Source: Cymodocea nodosa
Lineage: Eukaryota > Streptophyta > Magnoliopsida > Alismatales > Cymodoceaceae
Assembly (NCBI GenBank): GCA_036874045.1
Contig: CM072336.1
Location: 9,018,501-9,082,500 of the forward strand
Length of the DNA stretch: 64,000 bases
Direction: 5' to 3'
Part shown: positions 11,346 to 21,453 of the stretch, one piece after another
Position numbering within the stretch: position 1 is the stretch's first letter
How the letters are laid out: each line of letters begins with the position of its first letter
Program-made: the position numbers and the translations under genes
The notes under the pieces: generated by a model
The model's database searches: none
Told to the model about the DNA's origin: nothing
Seen by the model: the letters and a program-made list of their open reading frames with translations, nothing else

Positions 11346-11736
11346 ATGGCTCCTAAGCCTATTTTCGTGTTTACTGCCTTCTTGCTGGTCGTCATGCTCG
11401 TCACCTCGGACGTGCTGGTGAAAGCGGAGGAAGAAGCTGAAGGAGAAAACGCAGGTCACGAAACGTTCTTTCTACTTCTCTTCTCGACTGTTTGCTTGTA
11501 TTGCATTCACTGGCAATCATGTGACATATATATATATTATTTTTCATTCACGCGCAGAGTTGTCATATGACTTGGATGCGGATGATGTCGGTGCGGACGG
11601 TGTTGGTGCAAACCAACTAAAAATCAGTACACGCTGCTGCGCAGGCAACTTTCGCTGCCTACGTTTGTGCACACGTAACGGCCGTCGCTACTGTTGTCTT
11701 TACCGCGTAGTTTGCACAAGGTTCTGCCCACGCTAA
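11346..11736 (+). CDS. Secreted cysteine-rich peptide precursor (two exons)
   Basis: Exon 1 is 11346-11454 and exon 2 is 11558-11736. The 103-base intron starts GT and ends CAG, and the phase-1 junction restores one frame of 95 codons. Residues 1-27 form a signal peptide (hydrophobic FVFTAFLLVVMLV, likely cleavage after VKA). Residues 28-58 are an acidic pro-segment with 11 Asp/Glu. Residues 61-95 carry eight cysteines (63, 64, 70, 74, 82, 83, 89, 93), nine Arg and no acidic residue. The spacing CC-x5-C-x3-C repeats exactly, 19 residues apart. An acidic propeptide plus a cationic Cys-rich mature part is the usual design of plant antimicrobial peptides, so an extracellular defence role is inferred. 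The CxxxC pairs recall alpha-hairpinins, but the added CC pairs do not fit the families I know. The start is the first ATG, in good context (CATCGATGG). Confidence 0.85.
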
Positions 11737-11930
11737 TGAGCTTTCATGCATACGATGCTGTCTGTTGATGGGCGTGCATGTCTGTACTACCACCTACATG
11801 TAACAAGATAAATAAGCAGCACTAGGTCATGTGTAAGTGTTGCACAGAATAAGCATTATCCATGCAATTAAGCTTCAATATATATACTTAATTGCCTCAT
11901 CAAATTTAAACTTATATATATATACATATA
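11737..11930 (+). terminator. 3' untranslated region with polyadenylation-like signals
   Basis: AATAAG-type hexamers at 11811-11816 and 11848-11853 follow the stop codon at 110 bases or less. Plant poly(A) signals are loose, so the exact cleavage site is not predicted. The stretch ends in TA repeats that border the 870-bp module. Confidence 0.4.
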
Positions 11931-12790
11931 TATAGAGAGAGCAGCAGCAGCAGCAGCTAAGAAGAAAGGACTGGAATCTTGATGATGAGAGCCGATGTGC
12001 AAACAAACTTGAATTGAGTGGATAATAGAATAAAAATTTAAAATCACGTATATACTTGCTGCTTTACTTGCCTACTTCCATCACATTTATCGTCAGCACA
12101 TACGTAGTCCTGAACTAATATGGATGGTATTTGTCAAAAAAACTTCACAATGTTTCTTGTAAAGTCAAGCGGATGGATCTAGAATATCGAAAGAGAGAAA
12201 TAACTATGGACATATGTTGACGGCAATATCTTAGAAATGGGAATCATTGATTAAATAATCATAATAAGAAATTGATATACACATATTGTAATTATTTAAA
12301 ATGTAAAGTCACATATACAAGAACTTTATAAAAAATATAAATTTAAAGATATATATGGTGATCAGGCGTGTCGAGCATTTAAGATATATAAGCTTGGGAG
12401 GAGGATGGACGTTCGAGCATCTAACATCCCATCATGAGCATCGATTGCACTTTGTGTCGTCCGTTTCACCATTTCTATCGTAAAGGTAGATGGATGGCGT
12501 ACAGCAAAGGCTGGACTCTCTTTCAACAACACATACTCCCACTTTCACACTCCTACCCTGAGACTAGAGAGACACTCCTGCAAGAAAGAAAGGTGGATTT
12601 TATTTCTCGATGAGGCATGTTAAATTTGTTGTGACGCAACAGCGATATTGTCTATACTTCGTGGTCACAGTTCTCTTGGTGCGACCTTGGCAGCTTGCGA
12701 TCGGAAAGTACGTGGCTGTTGTCTCGGCGTGATCGCCCACAGCATCGAGACGTTTGTTGTTGCGGTGGAGTTTGCAAGTCCACCCGTTTA
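11930..12790 (+). repeat. 870-bp dispersed module, copy 2
   Basis: This is the reverse complement of 195-1075 and of 59533-60413, at roughly 97% identity by eye. At the positions I compared (around 12096, 12150 and 12222) it agrees with the 59-kb copy rather than the 1-kb copy. It starts at the GAGAGAGCAGCAGCAG run and stops at CCACCCG near 12788. It lies directly downstream of the peptide gene, so it may have been duplicated together with a paralogue outside this window. Confidence 0.85.
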
Positions 12791-13560
12791 AAGTATCTTG
12801 GGTTTGTCAGATTTAAAGAGTTCTTTTTTAGGTCAACAATCATTACATAACTATCTATTCAAGTATAAAAATCTCGTGTTCAAACAAGTCAATAAACTCT
12901 CAAAATTTTTCTCTTTTTCCCTCTTTTCTTCTTTTCAACACAATATATGAACGTATTTCATTAATACAGATGCAATAAAACACAAATCTCGTATATTCCT
13001 ATTCTTATTATTTACTGAAAATATGAATCCATATCAATAAGCTCATACTTTTTCTGTAATTTAATAAGATCTACACATAAATCATTCTACAAGTTTAATC
13101 AATCAAATTAAATGTATCATTGATCATATGTATTTCCTTTAATCCAAAAATCAACATTTCAGCTATTTCAGGATTTCAGATAATTTACTGTGTTTTAGTT
13201 AAACATTCTGATTTCTTTTAAAATCGTGAAATTGTTAAACTCATAAATTTTAGCAAAAATATAAGATACTATATCTAGATTTGTATGAGTATTAAAATTG
13301 GTAGCATCTTATATAAGATTATAAATATAACATTTCAGTTGTTACAGTTCTTTAAAAAAAAAATTTTTGCAGTTTCAATTATCGGATAGTTATAACAACT
13401 TCAACTTCCATAGAACTTTTGCAATACTATTTTAATTCTTCTAACTAACAAAATTACATGTGACTGTTACTTTAATTACCTCCCCCCATACCTACATTTT
13501 GCATTATTCTCAATGTAAAAGATTTTTTAGTAAATACAGTACTTGCAGCAGGCATGAATA
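12791..13560. other. AT-rich intergenic stretch
   Basis: No supported gene. The first 170 bases contain a pyrimidine-rich CTCTTTTTCCCTCTTTTC tract, and the rest is mixed AT-rich sequence. Short frames here are not convincing on either strand. Confidence 0.5.
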
Positions 13561-13564
13561 TTGT

Positions 13565-13635
13565 TTCGTTGACTTACACCTAACTCAACGAACTTAATTC
13601 GTTGAGTTGATGAATAACTCCACGAACTGAGTTTA
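13565..13635. repeat. CGTTGAGTTA dyad array
   Basis: Half-sites CGTTGA, TAACTCAACGAA, TTCGTTGAGTTG and TAACTCCACGAA alternate in opposite orientations within 70 bases. The array lies about 300 bases beyond the 3' end of the F-box reading frame. Confidence 0.8.
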
Positions 13636-13939
13636 AATATAAATTTAGGATAAGTAATTAATTGCATACCTTGTTCTTTTGTATCTCCTTCAATATCTTT
13701 CACTTTTTTGAATCTGAAAAACTTTTCATTTATAATTAAAAGCAGAATATATAACAACAAAACATAACTTGTTAATCAGTGTCTTGTGTGGAACCTAGAC
13801 TCCTATGCCTTTGGTGGCTCACAAGCAAGCCAGTTGGTTTCCCAGAACAGATACCAACAAACTAGATTGATATTTTTGTTTTCCTTTTCCTAAAAATAAA
13901 TGCAGACTACACACAACATTAAAAACATAGAATCATACT
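13636..13939 (-). other. F-box 3' flank with a possible small exon
   Basis: On the minus strand TTTTTCAG is followed by a short open stretch (about 13711-13672, encoding FKKVKDIEGDTKEQ) and then CAAG/GTATGC, a good donor match. This could be a small exon of a host transcript, but no neighbouring exon fits clearly. Apart from this I see nothing in the stretch. Confidence 0.15.
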
Positions 13940-15076
13940 TTAAGAACATGATTGAAAAGTAGTAACAAATGGAATAAACGTGTCAGTCCAAGCAAACTTT
14001 TTTGGCATAATTCTTCTTGCTATTAATTCTATTTCAATGCAGTATATTTTCCTTTTTAATTTGTAAACTTGCAGTATGTTATCAATACTAAATATAAGTG
14101 TATTTCCATTAATGAAATGAAATGCAGAAATAGATCCTCTTCTGTTCCAATATAGTGTAGCTGTTTCTATTTCTACATCTATTTCAATATATTCCTCTTC
14201 CCACTTCCATTCATTTAGGTCTTTTATAATCCATATTTGAAATTTCTTCAATTCATCCCACCATCTTATCAGACATAAAGTAGGATCATCATATTCATTA
14301 TACCACATTCTTAATTGAATTTTATCATATTCTGCAGATGGTGGTTTAGCTATATCACTTGGTATAGGTAATATTTTTATAAAATCGTCATAATTGTCTA
14401 TGCTTACTATGTATAAATCAAATCTAAATGCAACTGATATATCTGTGACTAGATATATATATCTATCAAGTATGACATGTATGTTGTTAATTAATGATTT
14501 CTGTCTTAGATATATCATAGTATTTTCAGTCCAAGATCTATTTAGAAAATTATACACACTTAAGCATAAATCTTCATCCCAATTTCTAGTTGGTCTCCAA
14601 TAATATAATTTTTCAGGAATGATCAAATTTTTATCAGAAAATATTAAAGCTAACCCACAATTTTAAGTTGGTATTTCATATCTATTAGGCCTTCCTATAT
14701 TCCATTCTTCTCTTGTGAGAGGATTTCTAATTAAAATATCAGGTAACAGAATTGCATACCTTGGTTTGGTTCTGTATATAATTAATTCTTCATCTATCCC
14801 CATAATATGATCTATTCCTTCTATTGTATTGGGTGGAATTCCAGCAGTTTCTTCCATATTCAGATATTCATAGTTAATTGAACTACGATTAAATGACTTC
14901 CATAAAAATCCATCTCTAATCTTAGTCATTTTTGCAGCTTGTAGTCCATGAAAATATTTTTCTCTAACATAGTCTTTAATATCCTTTGATACACAACACA
15001 ATCTGCATAGATCTTTAGCTGAAAAGTTACTCAGTACTTCCCTTAGTGCATCCTGCGATAATTTCATCAATTCCAT
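13940..15076 (-). pseudogene. F-box protein with F-box-associated domain, one in-frame stop
   Basis: Starting at the ATG at 15076 (MELMKLSQDALREVL), residues 6-45 match an F-box: LSQDALREVL, SAKDLCRL and VSKDIKDYV. F-box proteins of this kind bind a Skp1-type adaptor and select substrates for ubiquitination. Codon 138 is TAA (14665-14663). Translation resumes in exactly the same frame for 240 more codons with no further break. That part has the beta-rich F-box-associated pattern (YYW, WDELKKFQIWIIKDL, FHFINGNTLIFS) and ends at 13940. Total length, about 378 codons, is normal for the family. A single nonsense change in an otherwise open frame suggests a young pseudogene, an allele, or a sequencing error. 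A 3' splice site (GTCATACAG) lies just upstream at 15089, so an upstream exon is possible. Minus-strand Athila gag begins just beyond. Confidence 0.75.
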
Positions 15077-15149
15077 CTGTTCTGATTCTGTATGACATAA
15101 ACAAAAATTAATAGATACAAAATTAACATAGCTACTACACATCCTCGTG

Positions 15150-15200
15150 GAGTTAGGTTATAACTCAACGGACTAAGTTCGTTGAATTAAGTAATAACTC
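15150..15200. repeat. CGTTGAGTTA dyad pair
   Basis: TAACTCAACGGA and TTCGTTGAATTA face each other here, with GAGTTAGGTT and TAACTCTACGA as outer partners. It lies between the F-box frame and the gag fragment. Confidence 0.75.
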
Positions 15201-15240
15201 TACGATACTATTAACTATAAGTAAACTTACATTTTTTTTT

Positions 15241-16636
15241 ATGTATTTTTTTTCTACTTACTATATTATACATAGTTACTTTAGTTATGATGTTTCATTC
15301 GGTTACCCTCCTAGAGGAGGTGTCAATTTCATTAACAGTTTTGTTAACAGGGTTAGGTACTATTTGCATTGGCAATCCTCTAGTAGTTCTAACTTCTATG
15401 GATTCTTTCTGTCTAGGGGGTATATTTCTATTTATATTTTGATTTTGAATTGCAACATTTCCAAATACAAAATCTAGACGATTGTTTAATTGTTGAATTA
15501 TCTTTTCTAACTTCTCTATTCTAGATCCTTGTTCAATCAATGCTTCATAATTTATATTCTTGTCATTTATATTTTCTCCTACTTGGAAATTGTTGTTTCT
15601 CCAAGATAAATTCGAGTGATTTCTCCAATTAGGGTTATATGAATTTCCAAAGTTATCTTTTTAGTTTCTAGCATAAATAATATCTAAGTCATTAACATTT
15701 GCACTTTTTTCTACTAGTTTCTGATTTAATGATAACTCTTCTATTTTCTTTGTTAATTCAATTAATTTAACTTCAAGCATAGTGCTTGAATTTATTTCAT
15801 GCATTCCCCTTGGCAATATTCTTTTATCTGCAATAACTTCAGCTGAGTTCTCCCACTATGCAATTCTTTTTGCAAAGTTTTCTAAGTATGCCCATGCTTC
15901 TTTACTACACAATTTTAAAAATCTATTCTGATAAGTAGATTCTAATAAAGATTTCATTGAAACATCTATGCCTTCATAAATTATACCTATCAATTGTGCT
16001 TTACTCATTGCATGATGTGGACATTGAGTCAGTAAATCTTTCAAAATATTTCTAGAATGATTCTCCTTATTTTTGGCTACACATTAATATTTCCTTTTTC
16101 TTTTTAATTGTTTGATGTGTTGGATAATATTTTTCTAGAAAAACATAGCAAAATTCAATCCATGTAGAAATTGAATCAGGCGACAGAGTATATAACCATC
16201 TCTTAGTTGTGTCTTTTAAAGCAAAAGGGATATATCTAAGTTTAATAGCATCTATACTCATGTTCGGCATTTTCATTATTTGACAAACTTCGTTAAATTC
16301 TCTAAGGAAATAATAGGCATCCTCTTTTTCTAATCCATGAAAATGTGACAATTGACTAATATAATTAGATTTCAATTCAAACTTATCTCTCTCAAAGTTT
16401 GGCAATCGAATACATGAAGGTTCATCAACTAATTCAGGATACAGAATTTCCCCTAATGGTTTCTCTACTAGAGCAGTCATATCTTTGTTTTCTTTTAAAG
16501 AAAGGTTAGCTACACCCTTAAGGATTTCGTTAAAGTCTAATTTAGATAATTTTTCAGTACGTCTCTGTGTTGAATAATCCTGTGTAGGTGTTCTTACTAA
16601 TCGTTTAGTGCTAGGAGAATGAATCCATGTGCTCAT
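15241..16636 (-). pseudogene. Athila-like Ty3/gypsy gag (truncated, interrupted)
   Basis: The ATG at 16636 opens 189 codons with the retrotransposon gag pattern: IRLPNFERDKFELKSNYI, SHFHGLEKEDAYYFLREF, then IKLRYIPFALKDTTKRWLY and FCYVFLEKYYP. A break follows. The frame then resumes at 16044 (DLLTQCPHHAMSKAQLIGIIYEG, residues typical of the second half of Athila gag) and later at 15540 with a coiled-coil segment ending RRVTE. Several stops separate these blocks. No protease follows; the sequence passes into the F-box region. It lies downstream of the env-like ORF of the element at 17.6-26 kb, so it looks like the start of a second, tandem Athila copy. Confidence 0.75.
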
Positions 16637-17590
16637 AAACTCTTGACATAAAATAAGATAGCAGAAGATTAATTACATACCAGTCTTAAGCTTTATATTC
16701 AATAAATAGTTGTTGACGGATGAAGTTGAATCAACTGCTTCTCCTTCCAGTTTCCCAACGAATTTTCTTTTCTCAAATGCTGGTAACTTGTAAACAACAT
16801 TCTATTCTATATTTATAATGCACGTCCATAAAGCAAATGAATCTCGTTGCAAGAACGTGACTTGTAACGTGCAGTATGGTTCCTACTTTTATGGTATGTG
16901 TGCCACTTTTAATTTCAAATTTCAGTAACCGCTAAACCCATGAAGTTTCGTTCGTGGCTAAAAGAATAATCGTTTAGCTTAATCCACAAACTAACCTCGT
17001 TGAGTTACAGATAATTCAACGGAATAGCTTCGGTTACTGCTGCTAACTCCATGGACTAACTTCGTTGAGTTACAAATAACTCAACGGAGTCACCTTATAC
17101 GATATTATTGACCTCGTGGAGTTAAGGTTAACTCAACGGACTTACTTCGTTGATTTAACACTTAGCAGATTTTCTAAAACTTACTCCTCATATTAACTTC
17201 TATATATAAATTTTTCCTGCATTTTTCTAACTTAAATAAAATTAAATACATGTCATTAATGCATCATTCTAATTAAAACTCATTTAAATCTGAACATTAT
17301 AAAAATATTTATCTTGCAGTTCATTTTATGTTATGTAGAATTTAAATTTTTCTTTGCAGTATGTAGATATTTTTATGCATTAATCTGTAATTGGGCCTTT
17401 AATCTTGTCCTTCAGCAGATTGCATAATGTTTCACAATTTATATAATATTCAAGATAATTCATTCATTTATATCATTCATTCACAAATAAGCATGTAAAA
17501 ATATCTGAGAAGTATACATTCATTAATATGAATAGTTTTACATTTCATTCAGTCAGATATCTTTCATACAAATATAAGTACAAGTGGACG
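16637..17590 (-). mobile_element. Probable Athila LTR/leader region with dyad array
   Basis: This stretch separates an env-like ORF from a gag ORF on the same strand, where an LTR plus leader is expected in a tandem pair. A TATAAATATAG motif lies near 16810-16820 on the minus strand, and a GACTG/GTATGT donor-like site lies near 16680. Between them is an open stretch without an ATG (KLPAFEKRKFVGKLEGEA). No clear primer-binding site or TG..CA ends were found. Confidence 0.35.
16975..17165. repeat. CGTTGAGTTA dyad array, best-ordered example
   Basis: Facing half-sites occur at 16998-17022 (CGTTGAGTTA, 5-base spacer, AATTCAACGG) and 17063-17087 (CGTTGAGTTA, 5-base spacer, AACTCAACGG). Further copies reach 17160. 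Half-sites are also linked on the other side by ACTAACTT-like spacers, giving a repeating unit of roughly 33 bases where it is regular. Confidence 0.9.
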
Positions 17591-19815
17591 AACAATATAA
17601 TTTAATCTCTCTTCCTAAGTTCATCTACTTCCTTCTAGAGTTTTTCTAATTGTAGCTCTAATTGGTTAATCCTTTCTATAGCTCCTGTAATTCCTCCAAA
17701 AGGTTCAGCAATTTCTGCAGCAGCATAGTTTCGATACTCTTTTACTAAAATGGTTCTTGATCTTATCCTTTTGAATGCCCATTTAGTGAAATCGATACCG
17801 TTCACCATTAGTAGTGGAATTCAGATCTCCATAAAATAATTTTTTCTTCACTATTCTCAACTTGGAGATAAAAACTACAGACCAATTTATCTAAATTTTG
17901 TTTACAACTACATATGTGGCCCACTTGACAAATTGACTCAGTTTTATATCATGGCCTTGTCATTGGTAGACATTCTTAATTAAAAAGTTAGCTATCATGT
18001 GTGCTTTACCATTTAACTACTTTAGTCTATTTAATAATGGCACACTAGGATTGATAGCTAAACAATCCTTTATGGTTGATTCTATCCACTCGACTACAGT
18101 TGTGTCTTCATTTTTCAATCCTAGAATGTTATGGAGAAGCTCTGGTGTTATCTGTACATCAGCTTCCTCCATGTTGGAAATTAATCCACTTTCTCCTTCT
18201 CTCAAATTTGCATAAAAGTAGGGCACTAGATTTTCATATACTACATGCTCTCTTTTTTGATAAATAAACTGCAGTAGACCTTGGAACTCAAATAAATCTT
18301 TGATTTCTTGCATTCCGTCCCAATTTACTGGTCTACTGTAAATGATATTATAACCCCTTATCTCTTGGTATTTATTATAAGCTTCCTAACTCCAAAAGTA
18401 TACTTTATTTAAAATTGTTGTTTTAGTTGGGTCAGGAATGTGAATTTGTTGCTCTAGAGGGGTTCGTTCTTGAACTTACTCTTCCATAAGTTGAGCTTGA
18501 ATTGGCTAGGAATGCTTGGTAGATTCCTTCATTTTTGCTTCTACTTTTGTTTGTGGTGGAGAGCCGACAAAACTCTCTACTCTGTCTTGAATGTTTTCTA
18601 CAATTTGTTGAAGAGTTCTTTGCTCTTCAGTGGAATCTGTCGAGACATCTCTTTCCATATGTACTTGTTCAGCTTCCTATACGGTTCCTTCTTCTTCTTC
18701 TTCCTCCTGACTACCAATCTGCATTGTCACTGTTCTTTCTGATTTTGTGGCAGATTGGGATGGAGTTCCGGGCAAATCAACTTCTGCCCTAATTTCTGTT
18801 TCTTCTATATGTACAGGTTGCATATTAGTTTCAGCCTATTTTCCTTCTCTTCTCTCTTGCTGTTGCTGCTCCTGCTCCTCTTCAGAATCGAATAGTAGGT
18901 TTACAAAATTTGGCTCTACAAGCCCTACTGATATTTGTCTTTTAGATTTAATCTCTTCTTGATGTTCAAGCACTATCTCTTTTCCTTTACTTTTTCTAAT
19001 TAATTGTGCTTGGTCTTCCTCTTCCTCGTCTGAGATTAAATCCATAAAAATAGGCTCTATAAGCCTTTAAGCCACAGGTACTGGCTCTTCCTGTTTAATT
19101 TTTTCCATATTTACTAGTCTCGAAGGACCAGCTTTAGCTTCTCTTGCAGCACTTGATTTAGTTGCTTCCTATTCAACTTTAATTTTGTACTAGACCCTCA
19201 ACTTTTCTTCGACCCTTCTTTTCTTTATGGCATCATACAAAATATGTGCCTTGGCTATAGCTATTCCTTCTTTATCTCCTTGGTCTCTTGCTATTTTGAC
19301 CAAGCTAGCAAACTCTTTATCTTCTTCTTCAATTCTCAGCCAAGCAAATGCTACTCGTGGTAATGGCTCTGTTGGCTGAACTAGAGGTCCTAGTTGCTGT
19401 TCCTCAGGGACAGGTCTTTCAATAGTCGGTTCCTCCTGTTCTTCTTCTACTTGTTGCTTCCACCTCATTTCACCCCTTGCACGACCAGTAATGCGCCTTT
19501 TGAACCATAATCTGGCCTTGCGCTGGATTAGCTCTAGGGCTACTTCGTTATTTGGCTTGATTTTTCTTTCTTTACTAATAGCAATTTTTATTGCTACTCT
19601 GATTATTGTTTCCATTATCTAGGGTATTTGTATACCCAAATCTACTAAAACTCTTCTCAAGTTGAAAAGTTCAGATTCTACTTTCTGTAGCTCTTTTTCT
19701 CTTGTCGTATTCTTGATTTTCTGTCGCATGTGCCATTCCTCTGACTCTTTCAGAAATTCTGATGTGTCAACAGCATCTTCTCAAAACTCGGGCATCATCT
19801 TCCTCATCATGGAGT
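17591..19815 (-). pseudogene. Athila-like env-like 3' ORF (decayed), copy 1
   Basis: Downstream of integrase on the minus strand, open blocks at 19615-19190, 19045-18836 and 18313-18017 make up one acidic, glutamine-rich protein. The block at 18313-18017 (DLFEFQGLLQFIYQKR, LVPYFYANL, ITPELLHNILGLKNE) is the putative plant transposon protein domain of Athila 3' ORFs. The block at 19615-19190 (LELIQRKARLWF, GIAIAKAHILYDAIKKR) recurs at 36440-35853. In the Athila group this ORF occupies the envelope position; its function is not established. Multiple stops show decay. No convincing transmembrane segment was seen in the open parts. Confidence 0.7.
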
Positions 19816-19969
19816 TACGCAATAGCACGGAGTCACTCTGATCTCTATTGTTCTAAGTTCTAAATGATTCTACGGATAATGCCCCCAAAACCCAAAGTTT
19901 AAGATAAATAAGCCCTAAGTTTAGGTGGGTAATCAGGTCATTTCCCACACCAACTCTCGCTCTCTCATC

Positions 19970-20105
19970 CGTGGAATTACGATTAACTCCACGAACTAAG
20001 TCCGTGGACTTAACTAAAATACTCCGTTGAGTTATAGTTAGCTCAACAGGGTAAGTTCGTTAACTTATCCTAAACTCAACGAACTTCCCGTAAAGTTATA
20101 TCTAA
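19970..20105. repeat. CGTTGAGTTA dyad array between Athila env-like ORF and integrase
   Basis: TTAACTCCACGAACTAAG, TCCGTTGAGTTATAG and TTAGCTCAACAGG alternate with TTCGTTAACTTA. The second Athila copy has the corresponding array at 36600-36780, so it belongs to the element. Confidence 0.8.
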
Positions 20106-20139
20106 TAAAAATACTTAAGATAATAATTTTTCTTTGGTC

Positions 20140-20425
20140 AAGACCGAAGAGTTCCGGTTTAATCGCTCCTACTTTTTCTATATTTTAAAAATTATTCGAT
20201 CAAACCGTTATATTCCTCGGTTGAACCGAAATTAAATATTTTCTTTCTTTCCACATTTTTTTACTAGTTGAACTGATACTCTACTTCGGTAAAACCGACA
20301 TTTTTACTAAATAATATATAGATTTTTTTTTTTATGTTTTTATGTTTAGGTTAGACCGATGGATCCTATCGGTTGAACCACAACAATTTTTTTTGTGCTT
20401 CAGTAAAATCGATAACTCCTTTCGA
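20140..20425. repeat. GGTTnAACC dyad array, copy 1
   Basis: Five units of about 60 bases each hold facing half-sites, such as GGTTAGACCGAT with ATCGGTTGAACC, or TCGATCAAACCG with CGGTTGAACCGA. Units are separated by T-rich filler. The same arrangement lies at 36840-37265 in the second Athila copy, and a diverged array lies at 57140-57660. Confidence 0.75.
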
Positions 20426-20484
20426 TTTAACTTTAACTATGTTTATATAATTTTTTTTTTTTTAATAAAATAAAATAATTTCTT

Positions 20485-21453
20485 ACTAAGTAAAGCTCGA
20501 GTAGTCCTCTACTCTTACTTCTTCTATAATTCCAAAGGAACTTTTTGGTATCTTCAAAATAGGTCTAAGTCTTTGTCCATTTATTTTAAATATGTTCTGA
20601 TTTTTAAGATTTTCAATTTCAATAGCTCCATAGGGATAAATATTTCAAACTATGTAAGGTCCTACCCATCTAGATCTTAATTTTCCTGGATAGTTATGGA
20701 GTCTAGTCATATAAAGGTTTTTGGAATAATTTTCTTATCATGCCAGAACTTCATTTTCTCTTACAATTTTTGAATAAGCTTCATTCCTAAATTCTTCTAA
20801 TTCAATCAATTGTATTTTCCCTTTTTCAGCCACTTGATTCAAATTAGTGTTCAGAGTTTTTAATGCCCAATTAGCTTTATGTTCAATTTCAGTTGGTAAA
20901 TGACAACTTTTTCCATATACTAGCCTAAAAGGTGACATACCTAAGCTTGTCTTATAAGCAGTTCTATAAGCCCAAAGTGCATCTATCAATCTATTAGCTC
21001 AATCTGTTCTAGTAGGATTCACTACTTTTTCTAAGATTAGCTTAATTTGTTTGTTTGCACTTTCTACTTGTCCACTAGTTTGCGGATGATATGATGTTGC
21101 AATTTTGTGGTTTACTCCATATTTCTTCATTAAGGCTTCAAAATTTCTATTACAGAAATGAGTTCCTCTATCACTGATAATAACTTTAGGTATTCCAAAT
21201 CTGGCAATTATATTGGTTATAAAATGTATTACCACTTTGTTATCATTAGTTCTTGTAGGAATAACTTCTATCCATTTAGATATATAATCCACCCCTAACA
21301 ATATGTAATTAAATTGACTAGACATAGGAAATGGACCCATAAAATCTATTCCCCACACATCAAAGATTTCAACCTCAACAATAGGATTAAGAGGCAACAT
21401 ATTCCTCTTTGATATTCTTCCTATTTGTTGACACTTTAAACAGCTTAAGCAGT
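20485..21453 (-). pseudogene. Athila-like integrase (Ty3/gypsy), N-terminus lost
   Basis: Blocks at 21400-20999 and 20989-20738 form the catalytic core. GIDFMGPF, SDRGTHF and GQVESANK supply the Asp, Asp and Glu of the DDE triad, all present. [22 protein letters not shown] follows, and then the C-terminal SRWVGPYIV..YGAIEIEN..KINGQRL region to about 20485. One stop separates the two open blocks near 20996. The N-terminal HHCC finger is missing because an LTR fragment with an associated deletion replaces it at 21454. Integrase inserts the element cDNA into host DNA in the nucleus; this copy could not make a full protein. Confidence 0.8.

Noticed and set aside
11032..11421. 129-codon plus-strand frame overlapping the peptide gene
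   Set aside because: It runs through the MITE end, promoter and leader in another frame than the signal peptide and has no domain. A shadow of the real gene.
18470..18962. Several plus-strand Leu/Ser/Phe-rich frames
   Set aside because: They are antisense to the glutamate-rich env-like ORF, where GAA/GAG repeats read as Phe/Leu/Ser on the other strand.
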